The notes below the pieces were generated by a model. The model worked only from the letters and a program-made list of their open reading frames with translations, made no database searches and had not been told where the DNA came from. Below, piece after piece: positions 9,552 to 16,605 of a stretch of 64,000 bases of DNA. Both the position numbers and the translations under genes were made by a program. Source of the DNA: Paenibacillus_G sp049942825. Lineage in GTDB: Bacteria > Bacillota > Bacilli > Paenibacillales > NBRC-103111. The stretch covers positions 4,402,001 through 4,466,000 of the forward strand of contig NZ_CP187970.1 of the NCBI RefSeq assembly GCF_049942825.1. Direction: 5' to 3'. The first letter of the stretch is position 1; each line of letters begins with the position of its first letter.

Positions 9552-10431
9552 GGCGGGCCGTCCCTTCCCCGGCCGGCAGCCTCCGCGCCGTGCCTGCGGC
9601 GAATGCTGCGGCGATCCGTTCGAGGCATTCCTCCACCTCTTCAGGCTTCGCATGCTCCAGGATTAAGGGAACTTCGGGCAGCCGCTGGGCCAGCAATTCG
9701 GCGTAGAGCGGCCAGTCCGCTTGGCCCGTGCCCACCTGCGGTGTCGTAAACGTCCCGTCCTCGGCGTACAGGGCATCCTTGGCATGCGCCATCGGGCAGT
9801 CGTGCCCAGCCGCATCGAACAGCTCTGTCATCGCATCGCGCTGTCGCAGCAGGTCATCCTGCGTCAAATAATTGAACGGGTCCATTACGATTGCAAGCCC
9901 TTCGGCCCCGAGCTCCTGTGTCAACTGTACCGCCTGACGGGGACTGCCGAGCACATTGTTCACGAAGCCTTCAATCACGAGCACCGCTCCATTGTCCACC
10001 GCACGGTCTCTCAGCCTGCCGATCGTCCCTACGAGCTGTTCCCAGGCATCCGCTGTGCGGTTCTCCGGGCAGTCCCGCCACGAGTTGGTCGGATGCAGGC
10101 TGCCGGTTTCCGTCAGAATATACCTTGTTCCATAGTGGGGACATAGGTCGATCATCTTCTCGAGCTGGAGGAGCTTCTGCTCCCGCTTGGCCGGGTCGGG
10201 CTGCATCAGATTGGTGTAGCCGGACAAGCCGACGACCGTGATCCCGGCTTCCTCGAACAGGGCCCGCAGACGCTGCGCACGTTCCGGGGACAGCGGTTCC
10301 TCGTCCATCACGTCGAGCTTCTGCCTCGGATCAAGCTGGATGTACCGGAATCCGTGTCTTTGGGCCTCCATGAGCATCTCCTCCGCCGACAGGCCCATAT
10401 AGATGTAACTCATAAAACCCAGCGGGTTCAT
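9541..10431 (-). CDS. Sugar phosphate isomerase/epimerase-like TIM-barrel protein
   Basis: This 296-residue protein has the AP-endonuclease-2/xylose-isomerase-like fold: a metal-binding TIM barrel with the acidic and histidine residues typical of the family in strand ends (IEGFVNNV, MDPFNYLT, MAHAKDALY, ILEHAKPEE). Members isomerise or epimerise sugars, act on myo-inosose-type compounds, or serve as beta-eliminating subunits for 3-keto-glycosides. The ATG at 10431 overlaps the stop of the Gfo/Idh/MocA gene (ATGA), so the two are translationally coupled and probably act in sequence. A much longer upstream reading frame exists but runs entirely through the oxidoreductase gene and was rejected. 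No signal peptide is present. The specific reaction is unknown. Confidence 0.82.
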   Translation of the reverse strand: MNPLGFMSYIYMGLSAEEMLMEAQRHGFRYIQLDPRQKLDVMDEEPLSPERAQRLRALFEEAGITVVGLSGYTNLMQPDPAKREQKLLQLEKMIDLCPHYGTRYILTETGSLHPTNSWRDCPENRTADAWEQLVGTIGRLRDRAVDNGAVLVIEGFVNNVLGSPRQAVQLTQELGAEGLAIVMDPFNYLTQDDLLRQRDAMTELFDAAGHDCPMAHAKDALYAEDGTFTTPQVGTGQADWPLYAELLAQRLPEVPLILEHAKPEEVEECLERIAAAFAAGTARRLPAGEGTARHGA

Positions 10432-11522
10432 GCCGTCACCGTCCTTCCGAGGATCTCGGACCGTTCGACGACCCGGCCCTCCTTGCTCGAGATGACCATA
10501 GCCGCCGTCAGGGCAACGGTCTGCAGATTGTCCCGGGCCGTTACCGGCGGAGCCTGGCCCTCCGAGACCGCGTTGATGAAGGCGATCATCGACCCGGCGA
10601 AGGCGTCCGGGAACCACGAGCCTTTTAGCTTGATCTCGTGGATGACATTCTTGTGCTTGTTCAGTGCCATGTACAAGGTATCCTGCGTGCACCAGAGGCT
10701 GCCTTCCGTCCCGTCGATCCACCACGTATGACTGTGCGAACGGCTGGCCTTGACGATATTGTTAAATTGCAGCGAAGCCATCAGCGGACTTCTTCCCCCT
10801 GCCGCCCCGAATTCCACGTTAGCCGAATAGATCAGCGGATCGACCGCATTCTGGCCGGGCAGCATGGCCGTTGTGCAGTGCACCCGGGACCACTCCTCCG
10901 ATGAGGGGTTAAAATGTCGGCAGAGATCGATATAATGCACGCCGTGGTCAACGATATTGAAATCCTTCATGGTCGTCCACCACCGGCCGGCCTGATCCTG
11001 GAACGAGCGGAGCACGTGGTGCAGGCTGTACACCTCTCCGATGAGATCCTGCTCCAGCACCGCTTTCATTGCTTTGTGGGCCGGTGCCCAGCGGGCCTGC
11101 TGGTTCACGCCGAGCACGATCCCGAGCCGTTCCGCTTCGTCTGCCAGCAGCTGCGCGTGCTTCGGATCCAGTGCCAGCGGTTTCTGGCACAGAACCGGCC
11201 TCGGCGCTTCGGCGATCAGCCGCAGTACCTGCAGCCTCGGCTCCGGATGGATGGCAAGATCGATGATCCCCACATCCTCGCGCTCCAGGAGCTTTCTCAC
11301 GTCGCTCGTCCAGAACGGGATGCCGAACGCTTCGGCGGTGGACCGTGCCGCTTCCTCATTGACGTCGCAGCAGGCGACTACCTGCAGGCCGTACTTGCGG
11401 TACGCGGGCAGATGCGCCGTATTGGCGATGCTCCCGCAGCCGATGATGCCGATTCCGTATGATTTCCCGTCCGCTGTCTTCAGCTTACCGGGTGCATAAT
11501 GTTCAGGTCTGATGAATTCCAT
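10428..11522 (-). CDS. Gfo/Idh/MocA-family NAD(P)-dependent oxidoreductase
   Basis: The 364-residue protein shows the N-terminal Rossmann fold with GIIGCGSIANTAHLPAY, the family QKPLALD block (normally EKPxA; the Glu is Gln here), and the C-terminal alpha/beta domain with DHGVHYIDL, where the histidine and aspartate are candidate catalytic residues. Such enzymes oxidise or reduce sugars and cyclitols or their glycosides at C2 or C3. The start at ATG 11522 is set by GAGGTGAG just upstream; an in-frame ATG at 11540 lacks a site. It is the first gene of the left-hand operon, behind a -10-like TATTGT and a CCTATA box. Pairing with the following isomerase-like gene suggests a redox-assisted sugar conversion or deglycosylation. 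Confidence 0.88.
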   Translation of the reverse strand: MEFIRPEHYAPGKLKTADGKSYGIGIIGCGSIANTAHLPAYRKYGLQVVACCDVNEEAARSTAEAFGIPFWTSDVRKLLEREDVGIIDLAIHPEPRLQVLRLIAEAPRPVLCQKPLALDPKHAQLLADEAERLGIVLGVNQQARWAPAHKAMKAVLEQDLIGEVYSLHHVLRSFQDQAGRWWTTMKDFNIVDHGVHYIDLCRHFNPSSEEWSRVHCTTAMLPGQNAVDPLIYSANVEFGAAGGRSPLMASLQFNNIVKASRSHSHTWWIDGTEGSLWCTQDTLYMALNKHKNVIHEIKLKGSWFPDAFAGSMIAFINAVSEGQAPPVTARDNLQTVALTAAMVISSKEGRVVERSEILGRTVTA

Positions 11523-11543
11523 AAGCTCACCTCTCTGCATCTA

Positions 11544-11575
11544 ACAATACACCGTTCCGCGCAAGGGGTTATAGG
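11544..11575 (-). promoter_or_regulatory. Putative promoter and CCTATA box of the left-hand operon
   Basis: Read toward the oxidoreductase gene, a CCTATA hexamer (11575-11570) is followed 26 bp later, first base to first base, by TATTGT (11549-11544), a plausible -10. No good -35 is present, as expected for an activated promoter. The box is preceded by TAAGCAG, as at 30065-30087. The predicted transcript leader is only about 15 nt. Confidence 0.45.
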
Positions 11576-11579
11576 CGAT

Positions 11580-12230
11580 TTCTGCTTAGATTGGGGAGCA
11601 TTCGTGCACCTGGGCAGGTGCATAAGAATAAGGCCTCGACTGCCGGGGTGGATACGCTTGCACAGCGTGAATCTTTGCGATCGGGTGGAGTTCAAAAGGA
11701 GCCAAAAACCGGCGTGAGCCTTAAAGAATGTGAGGGTGAATACGCAGGGGGCGGCCCGGCTGAAGTCCGGGTCAATGTCTGCGGATTGATGAGCCGGCAC
11801 GAGTTTCCCAGTCTGCGAAAGTAAAAAACACAGGGAACTAGTTTGTTCAAACTCAGGAGCTTGTCACCCTTTAATAGACCCGTTTGGACTCCACAGTCCG
11901 AGAAGGTGTGCAACGAAGGTTGCCTGCTTGCTGAAATCCGGGTGGACGTCACCAATTAAGGGATCACCATCTGTAAGGAAATAAAACTATTATCTGCAGG
12001 CCACTCTTGATTGGGTTCCGGCAAGCCTATAGGGAATTTCGTACATGGGCCGCACACAGGAGTCCTGCCTGGAAGCAACTGCGGCATATAAGCACTGCAC
12101 GGTGCTTCGGGAACACCCTACAGCCCTCATGCGGACGGGGCATTTCAAAGGACCGCTTCCCGCCTGTCCTCTAGCTGATTTTCGGCACAGGGGTAAGGCT
12201 GACAGCAGCCAGTTTCGGGTCCAACAAAGA
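11580..12230. other. Intergenic stretch without a convincing gene; possible decayed element
   Basis: About 650 bp with short overlapping reading frames, none having a ribosome site plus a recognisable protein. It contains two related words about 170 bp apart, GCTGAAGTCCGGGT near 11760 and GCTGAAATCCGGGT near 11930. Base composition is lower in GC than in the neighbouring genes. It might be the residue of a mobile element or of a structured RNA, but I see no terminal inverted repeats, target duplication or transposase motif. A palindromic CCTATAGG occurs near 12027. Confidence 0.35.
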
Positions 12231-12422
12231 AAATAACGGAACTCAGATTCGCTATGATCGTAGGTAGAACGTGATTTTTAGAAATAGAGGAACTCAGGTT
12301 CGCTATTTCGATATTTGATGATGGTTTTTGAGGAAACGATCACCAATAAGACATCTGAGTTCCGTTAAACTGTGGGAAATACCGGGAAATACACGAATAA
12401 GGCATCTGAGTTCCTTTATTTT
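12231..12422. repeat. Cluster of four short interspersed repeats, two per orientation
   Basis: Four copies of a ~25-bp unit with core GGAACTCAGAT. Two are forward (12231-12255, 12281-12307) and two inverted (12344-12367, 12394-12422). Units within each pair are spaced 50 bp apart. The inverted pair is separated by GTATTTCCCGGTATTTCCC, read on the minus strand. The same unit and nearly the same spacer occur at 48248-48446, so this is a genome-dispersed intergenic repeat family rather than chance. Confidence 0.8.
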
Positions 12423-12539
12423 CAATTCGCTGCTTCCCAGCCTCTCATACTGCCATGCGTTTGGGGAGTTCAGGTTCGGCTATCGGTACTGGCCGGAAGA
12501 TGTAAGTGACCGCGTCCCGGGGGCCCTCTCCCCTGGCCC

Positions 12540-12655
12540 TCATTCCTCCCACGCACCAACTATCTGCTGCGGCGCGAGCTCGGGGAGCGGCTCCGGCGCA
12601 GGCACATACGTGCTCTCGGCACGGACAGCGAAGCGGGTGAGCCCTGCTCCCACCC
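12540..12655 (-). pseudogene. Duplicated 3' tail of a GH95 gene
   Basis: On the minus strand this segment encodes LTRFAVRAESTYVPAPEPL, then APQQI, then a TGA stop at 12540. The intact GH95 gene ends LTRFAVRAGGTYVLAPEPL, then APQQI, stopping at 12774. The homology covers about 110 bp and is lost upstream of LTRFAV. It looks like the remnant of a second, diverged GH95 copy that once lay in tandem, or a short duplication. It has no start and is not expected to make protein. Confidence 0.8.
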
Positions 12656-12733
12656 GCCGTGCCGCTCCTCTCCTGCCTCATAAGCCTCTCACCAGCTTCA
12701 AGCTAACCCTGCAGTTTCCCCAAGCAGCGCGAA

Positions 12734-12755
12734 AGGACCGCCTCCCGGCGGTCCT
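12734..12755 (-). terminator. Terminator-like hairpin behind the GH95 gene
   Basis: A 9-bp perfect stem (AGGACCGCC paired with GGCGGTCCT) with a four-base loop lies 19 bp past the GH95 stop. On the minus strand it is followed by a short TT run only, so it is a weak intrinsic terminator or an mRNA 3'-end stabiliser for the importer operon. Confidence 0.6.
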
Positions 12756-12773
12756 CCCAATCTGCATATGCTT

Positions 12774-15134
12774 TTACACCGACCCGGCAATCTGCTGCGG
12801 CGCAGGCTCGGCGAGCGGCTCCGGCGCGAGCACGTACGTGCCCCCGGCACGGACGGCAAAGCGGGTGAGCCCGCTTTCGTCCGTCGTGCCCACGGCGCTT
12901 CCGTCCGCCTCCACCCGCAGGGGAGACAGCGGCTGCCGGCAGGCGATCCGGCATTCGCCGTCCCGGCCCGCCCGGATCACGCAGCGGACCAGCGCACCGT
13001 CCGCCCACTCCAGATCGACTTCGAAGCCTCCCCGCGCACGCAGGCCGGACACGCGGCCGCTCCGCCATGCCGGCGGGAGTGCCGGCAGCAGCGCGATCTC
13101 GCCGCGGTGCGACTGCAGCAGCATCTCGGCGATACCTGCCGTGCCGCCGAAGTTGCCGTCGATCTGGAACGGCGGATGATTGTCGAACAGGTTCGGCAGC
13201 GTCGACTGTGCCAGCAGCGCGCGCAGGTGCGCGTACGCATTCACACCGTCCTCCAGCCGGGCATAGAAGTTGAGAATCCAGGCGCGGCTCCATCCCGTGT
13301 GGCCGCCTCCGTTCTCCAGCCGGCGATCCAGCGTAACCCGTGCCGCCTGCGCCCATTCGGGCGTATGCCGCACATGGATGATCTCGCCGGGATGCAGCGC
13401 GAACAGGTGGGAGATGTGCCGGTGGCCCGGGTGCACCTCGTCCCAGTCGCCCGTCCACTCCTGCAGCTGGCCATGCCTTCCGATCTGCGGAGGGGGCAGC
13501 CGGCGCAGCACCTCTTCCCATTTCTCGCGCAGAAGGTCATCGGTGCGCAAAATCCCCGCTGCGTCCGAGCAGGCCCGCAGCAGCGAGAATACGATCTGGA
13601 TGTCCATGGACGGGCCGATGGTCAGCGTGCCCACGCTGCCGTCAGGCATGATGAATTTGTTCTCGGGCGAGGTGGAAGGACCTGTAACCAGGCGCCCGTC
13701 TTTGTCCTCGAACAAGTAATCGAGGAAGAACTCCGCCGCTTCCTTCATCACCGGATAAGCCCGCTCCCGGAGGAACGTCTCCTCGAGGCCGTAGCGGTAA
13801 TGCTCCCAAAGGTGAAGCGAGAGCCAGGCCGCCCCCATCGGCCAGATCGAGCCCGGCATATAGTTACCCTCGACCTGGGTGGAGCCCCACATATCGGTGT
13901 TATGATGGGCGACGAAGCCCCGGCAGCCGTACAGCTGCTCGGCGGTCCTGCGGCCGTTCGGCCGCATCCGGTCGATGAGGTCGAACAGCGGCTCGTGGCA
14001 CTCCGGGAGATTGCAGCTCTCGGCGGGCCAATAGTTCATCTCCGTATTGATGTTGATCGTATACTTCGATTCCCAGGGAGGGGTGAAGCTCTCGTTCCAG
14101 ATGCCCTGCAGATTCGCGGGATTCGAGCCCGGGCGCGAGCTCGCCATCATCAGATAGCGTCCGTACTGAAAATACAGCCGGAACAGTCCCGCATCTTCCC
14201 CGCCCTCCCGGAAGCGCTGAAGGCGCGCATCGGTCGGCAGCGTCGACGGATCGGGACCCGCGACCTGCTCCTGGTCCAGCTCCAGCTTCACCCGGTGGTA
14301 AAGACTCCGGTGATCGGCGACATGGTCGCGCTTGATCGCATCATAGCCCTTGCGCTCCGCCTGCTCGAGCTGGCGCACGCACTCGGCCATCGGATCTTCC
14401 GAGCGGAACGTCGTGCCGCCTGCGATGTAGATCGTCACGGCATTCGCATCCCGGACGGCCAGGAAATCGCCGAAGGCATTGACCCAGCCGCCTTCGGGGA
14501 CTGCTTTCACAGCCATGCAGTAGGTTACGCCGTTCTTGCCGTTCTCCCCGCACATGGCGATGGTATCGTGCGCGAGCTGCTGTGTGCCCTCGTCGAACGG
14601 CCTGCGGCTGACGTTCATCCGCAGGTTAAGCTTGGCGTCCGGCCCGCAGGTGATACGGACGGCGAGCACCCCGTCCACCGCGCTGGAGAACACTTCCCGC
14701 ACGTGCGGCACCTCGTTGAGGCAGTAGCCCACATGGGCGATGCCCTCCTCGATGTCGAGGTCGCGGTAGTAGTTCGAGATCATCTTTTTCTCGCCGTCAT
14801 GGTAAATATGAAGATCGCCGAGCGGCTGGTACGGGCGCATGGACTTGGGAATCGACATCAGCCCCATCTGCGCCGCTTCTTCCGCTTCGAGCTGCTTGCC
14901 CTTCAGCAGCAGACGCCGCACTTCGGGCAGATACTTCCGGCCGTCGGGATTGTCCCCGTTCAGCGGGCCGCCGTACCAGACGGAATCCTCGTTGATCTGC
15001 AGCCGTTCCTGGTTGACCTTGCCGAATACCATGGCGCCGAGCCGGCCGTTGCCGACCGGCAGGGCATCGGTCCAGGCGCGGGCCGGCTTCTCGTACCACA
15101 GCTTGTCATGCTTGGATGCTCTCCGTTGTTCCAT
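12774..15134 (-). CDS. GH95 alpha-L-fucosidase / alpha-L-galactosidase
   Basis: The 786-residue protein begins with WYEKPARAWTDALPVGNGRL, the start of the GH95 N-terminal super-sandwich. The (alpha/alpha)6 barrel carries NTEMNYWPAE, TGPSTSPEN (the general-acid glutamate of the family) and FQIDGNFGGTAG (the aspartate that works with the asparagine base). GH95 inverts and removes terminal alpha-1,2-L-fucose or the stereochemically related L-galactose. There is no signal peptide. ATG 15134 follows GGAGGAAAGAG and overlaps the end of the DUF4038 gene by 29 bp. It closes the importer operon, so it should act on the oligosaccharide brought in by that system. A second GH95 at 31095-33578 is well diverged. 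Confidence 0.92.
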   Translation of the reverse strand: MEQRRASKHDKLWYEKPARAWTDALPVGNGRLGAMVFGKVNQERLQINEDSVWYGGPLNGDNPDGRKYLPEVRRLLLKGKQLEAEEAAQMGLMSIPKSMRPYQPLGDLHIYHDGEKKMISNYYRDLDIEEGIAHVGYCLNEVPHVREVFSSAVDGVLAVRITCGPDAKLNLRMNVSRRPFDEGTQQLAHDTIAMCGENGKNGVTYCMAVKAVPEGGWVNAFGDFLAVRDANAVTIYIAGGTTFRSEDPMAECVRQLEQAERKGYDAIKRDHVADHRSLYHRVKLELDQEQVAGPDPSTLPTDARLQRFREGGEDAGLFRLYFQYGRYLMMASSRPGSNPANLQGIWNESFTPPWESKYTININTEMNYWPAESCNLPECHEPLFDLIDRMRPNGRRTAEQLYGCRGFVAHHNTDMWGSTQVEGNYMPGSIWPMGAAWLSLHLWEHYRYGLEETFLRERAYPVMKEAAEFFLDYLFEDKDGRLVTGPSTSPENKFIMPDGSVGTLTIGPSMDIQIVFSLLRACSDAAGILRTDDLLREKWEEVLRRLPPPQIGRHGQLQEWTGDWDEVHPGHRHISHLFALHPGEIIHVRHTPEWAQAARVTLDRRLENGGGHTGWSRAWILNFYARLEDGVNAYAHLRALLAQSTLPNLFDNHPPFQIDGNFGGTAGIAEMLLQSHRGEIALLPALPPAWRSGRVSGLRARGGFEVDLEWADGALVRCVIRAGRDGECRIACRQPLSPLRVEADGSAVGTTDESGLTRFAVRAGGTYVLAPEPLAEPAPQQIAGSV

Positions 15135-16605
15135 CTCTTTCCTCCTCCGCCGGTCCGCTCAGGGCTCCGGGTATTCTGCGAATGCGCAGGGCTAAGTCTT
15201 CTTTCACCGGCAGATCGATCCGAAACCGCCCCTCATACTCGCCGGGAAGCGGTTCAACCGTCATCTGCCAGGTATCGATCAGGTCCACGGTGTAGCGGCC
15301 TTCCGGCAGCTCGAAGCCCCGGAAGGCAAAGCGGTGCGGACCGAAGTACTGCAGATAGCACTCGCCGCGGATCTCGAGCGTGGCCGCATCATAGCGGTCG
15401 CTGTTGTAGCGCATGCCGTCCGGAAGCTCCTCCAGCACCCGCCGAAGAAAGGCAGCACGTGCGGAACTCTCGCCCCGGGGCCTCCCGCCATGCATACACC
15501 AGAGCGGCCCGCCGTCCTCTTCCTCATACGCCTCCCCGCAGCTCACGTAGCCTCCGCGGGCCGCCCCTTCCCAGAGGCGGGACACCATTTCCTCGGGTGT
15601 CAGGCTGGCCTCCGGATGATTCAGGTTCCCCTCGCTTCCCGCGCCGTCGATGAGCACCGGCTTGCCGTAAGCCCGGGTATAGTCCGATGCTGCCTTGACA
15701 TCCGGGGTATCCAGGCTGATATGCGTCGTCCAAGGCGAGCCGAAATCCCAGGCCCCCGGCCGGCTGCGGACCGAACGCAGGTGCCCGCCGCAGTCCAGCT
15801 CCGCGATCAGGCGGAGCAGCCGGTTCCAGTCTCCCGGTGTCCGACCGGCGAAGCCCTCAGGCTCCTCCACTGCCGACCACCATACTCCGGCGCAGGCACC
15901 GAAACGCGCGATACAGTGACGCACGTAGCGCTCCTCGTTCTCCGTGCTCATGTCCCCGGCTCCCAAGGCACCCGGGTGCAGCAGCACCAGCTCCGCCTCG
16001 ATGCCGCAAGCTCTCAGCTCGGCAATCCGCTCGTCGAGCATCCGGAAGTACTCCGGCTGCAGGCGGCTGCCGTCCACCCGTCCATCCGGGTGCCGGCCGA
16101 ACGGCTCCGGTACCTCTCCGGGCAGCCCACCGGACAGCTCGCCGCTCAACGGAAGGATGCTCATCCGCACCTTATTGAACGCCGAGGTCCGAAGCGCCTC
16201 CAGCGTCGCAGCCCGCCGCTCTTCATTCTGCAGGTGCCACTGGCTGCAGACGGTACCGACAGGGATAAAGCGGGTGCCATCCGTATAAGCGAAATGCGCT
16301 TCACCCCGCGTTCTTACCGGTCCCCTGTTCCCCGCAGACGGGCCGACACAGGTGAACTGACCTGTCAGGCCGTCAAGCTCGGGAGCACTGCTCTGCGTCC
16401 GGTACGTCCATGTCCCTTCTTCCTGCGGCATGAACCGGATCCGGTAGGTTCCGTCTCCGTCATAGAAGCCTTCCACTTCCCCATACCGGCTGCCGCTGGT
16501 GAAGCCGGCCGACAGACTCACTTTTTCGCCGGGATTCCCCTCCGAAGGGCCACGAAGCTTCAGCTCGAACAGCCCCCAGCGTTCCACCTTCGACTGAACG
16601 TTCAC
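15106..16605 (-). CDS. DUF5060/DUF4038/DUF5605 protein with a degraded active site
   Basis: This 499-residue protein is a tandem paralogue of the next gene upstream. It has a DUF5060-like beta-sandwich (about 5-100), a DUF4038 TIM barrel (about 105-400) and a DUF5605-like C-terminal sandwich (from about 425). Where its neighbour has LCNEFDF and VIDEISYEGN it has AVEEPEG and LIDGAGSEGN. The Asn before the acid/base Glu is therefore Glu247, and the Glu after Asp320 is Gly321. Loss of that acidic residue suggests altered or lost hydrolysis, perhaps a binding or regulatory role. The GTG start at 16605 has AGGAGG nine bases upstream and overlaps the preceding stop as GTGA. It has no signal peptide. 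Confidence 0.8.
   Translation of the reverse strand: MNVQSKVERWGLFELKLRGPSEGNPGEKVSLSAGFTSGSRYGEVEGFYDGDGTYRIRFMPQEEGTWTYRTQSSAPELDGLTGQFTCVGPSAGNRGPVRTRGEAHFAYTDGTRFIPVGTVCSQWHLQNEERRAATLEALRTSAFNKVRMSILPLSGELSGGLPGEVPEPFGRHPDGRVDGSRLQPEYFRMLDERIAELRACGIEAELVLLHPGALGAGDMSTENEERYVRHCIARFGACAGVWWSAVEEPEGFAGRTPGDWNRLLRLIAELDCGGHLRSVRSRPGAWDFGSPWTTHISLDTPDVKAASDYTRAYGKPVLIDGAGSEGNLNHPEASLTPEEMVSRLWEGAARGGYVSCGEAYEEEDGGPLWCMHGGRPRGESSARAAFLRRVLEELPDGMRYNSDRYDAATLEIRGECYLQYFGPHRFAFRGFELPEGRYTVDLIDTWQMTVEPLPGEYEGRFRIDLPVKEDLALRIRRIPGALSGPAEEERDGTTESIQA

Noticed and set aside
12022..12034. CCTATAGG near 12027 as a further operator box
   Set aside because: It is a palindrome, does not sit before a gene start, has no partner 22 bp away and no -10 at the usual distance.
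11580..12230. Group II intron or IS110-type element end
   Set aside because: Some GC-rich words looked reminiscent, but no reverse transcriptase, transposase, conserved catalytic RNA domain or terminal repeats could be found.
12045..12236. A 63-codon frame starting MGRTQESC
   Set aside because: No ribosome site and no recognisable protein; kept only as part of the unexplained spacer.
12231..12422. Possible CRISPR array
   Set aside because: Units alternate orientation, only four copies are present, the spacer is conserved rather than unique, and there are no cas genes.
12768..15653. A 961-codon open frame on the plus strand
   Set aside because: It is the antisense shadow of GH95 and the DUF4038 gene in high-GC DNA: composition is rich in Arg, His and Pro, there are no domain motifs and no ribosome site.
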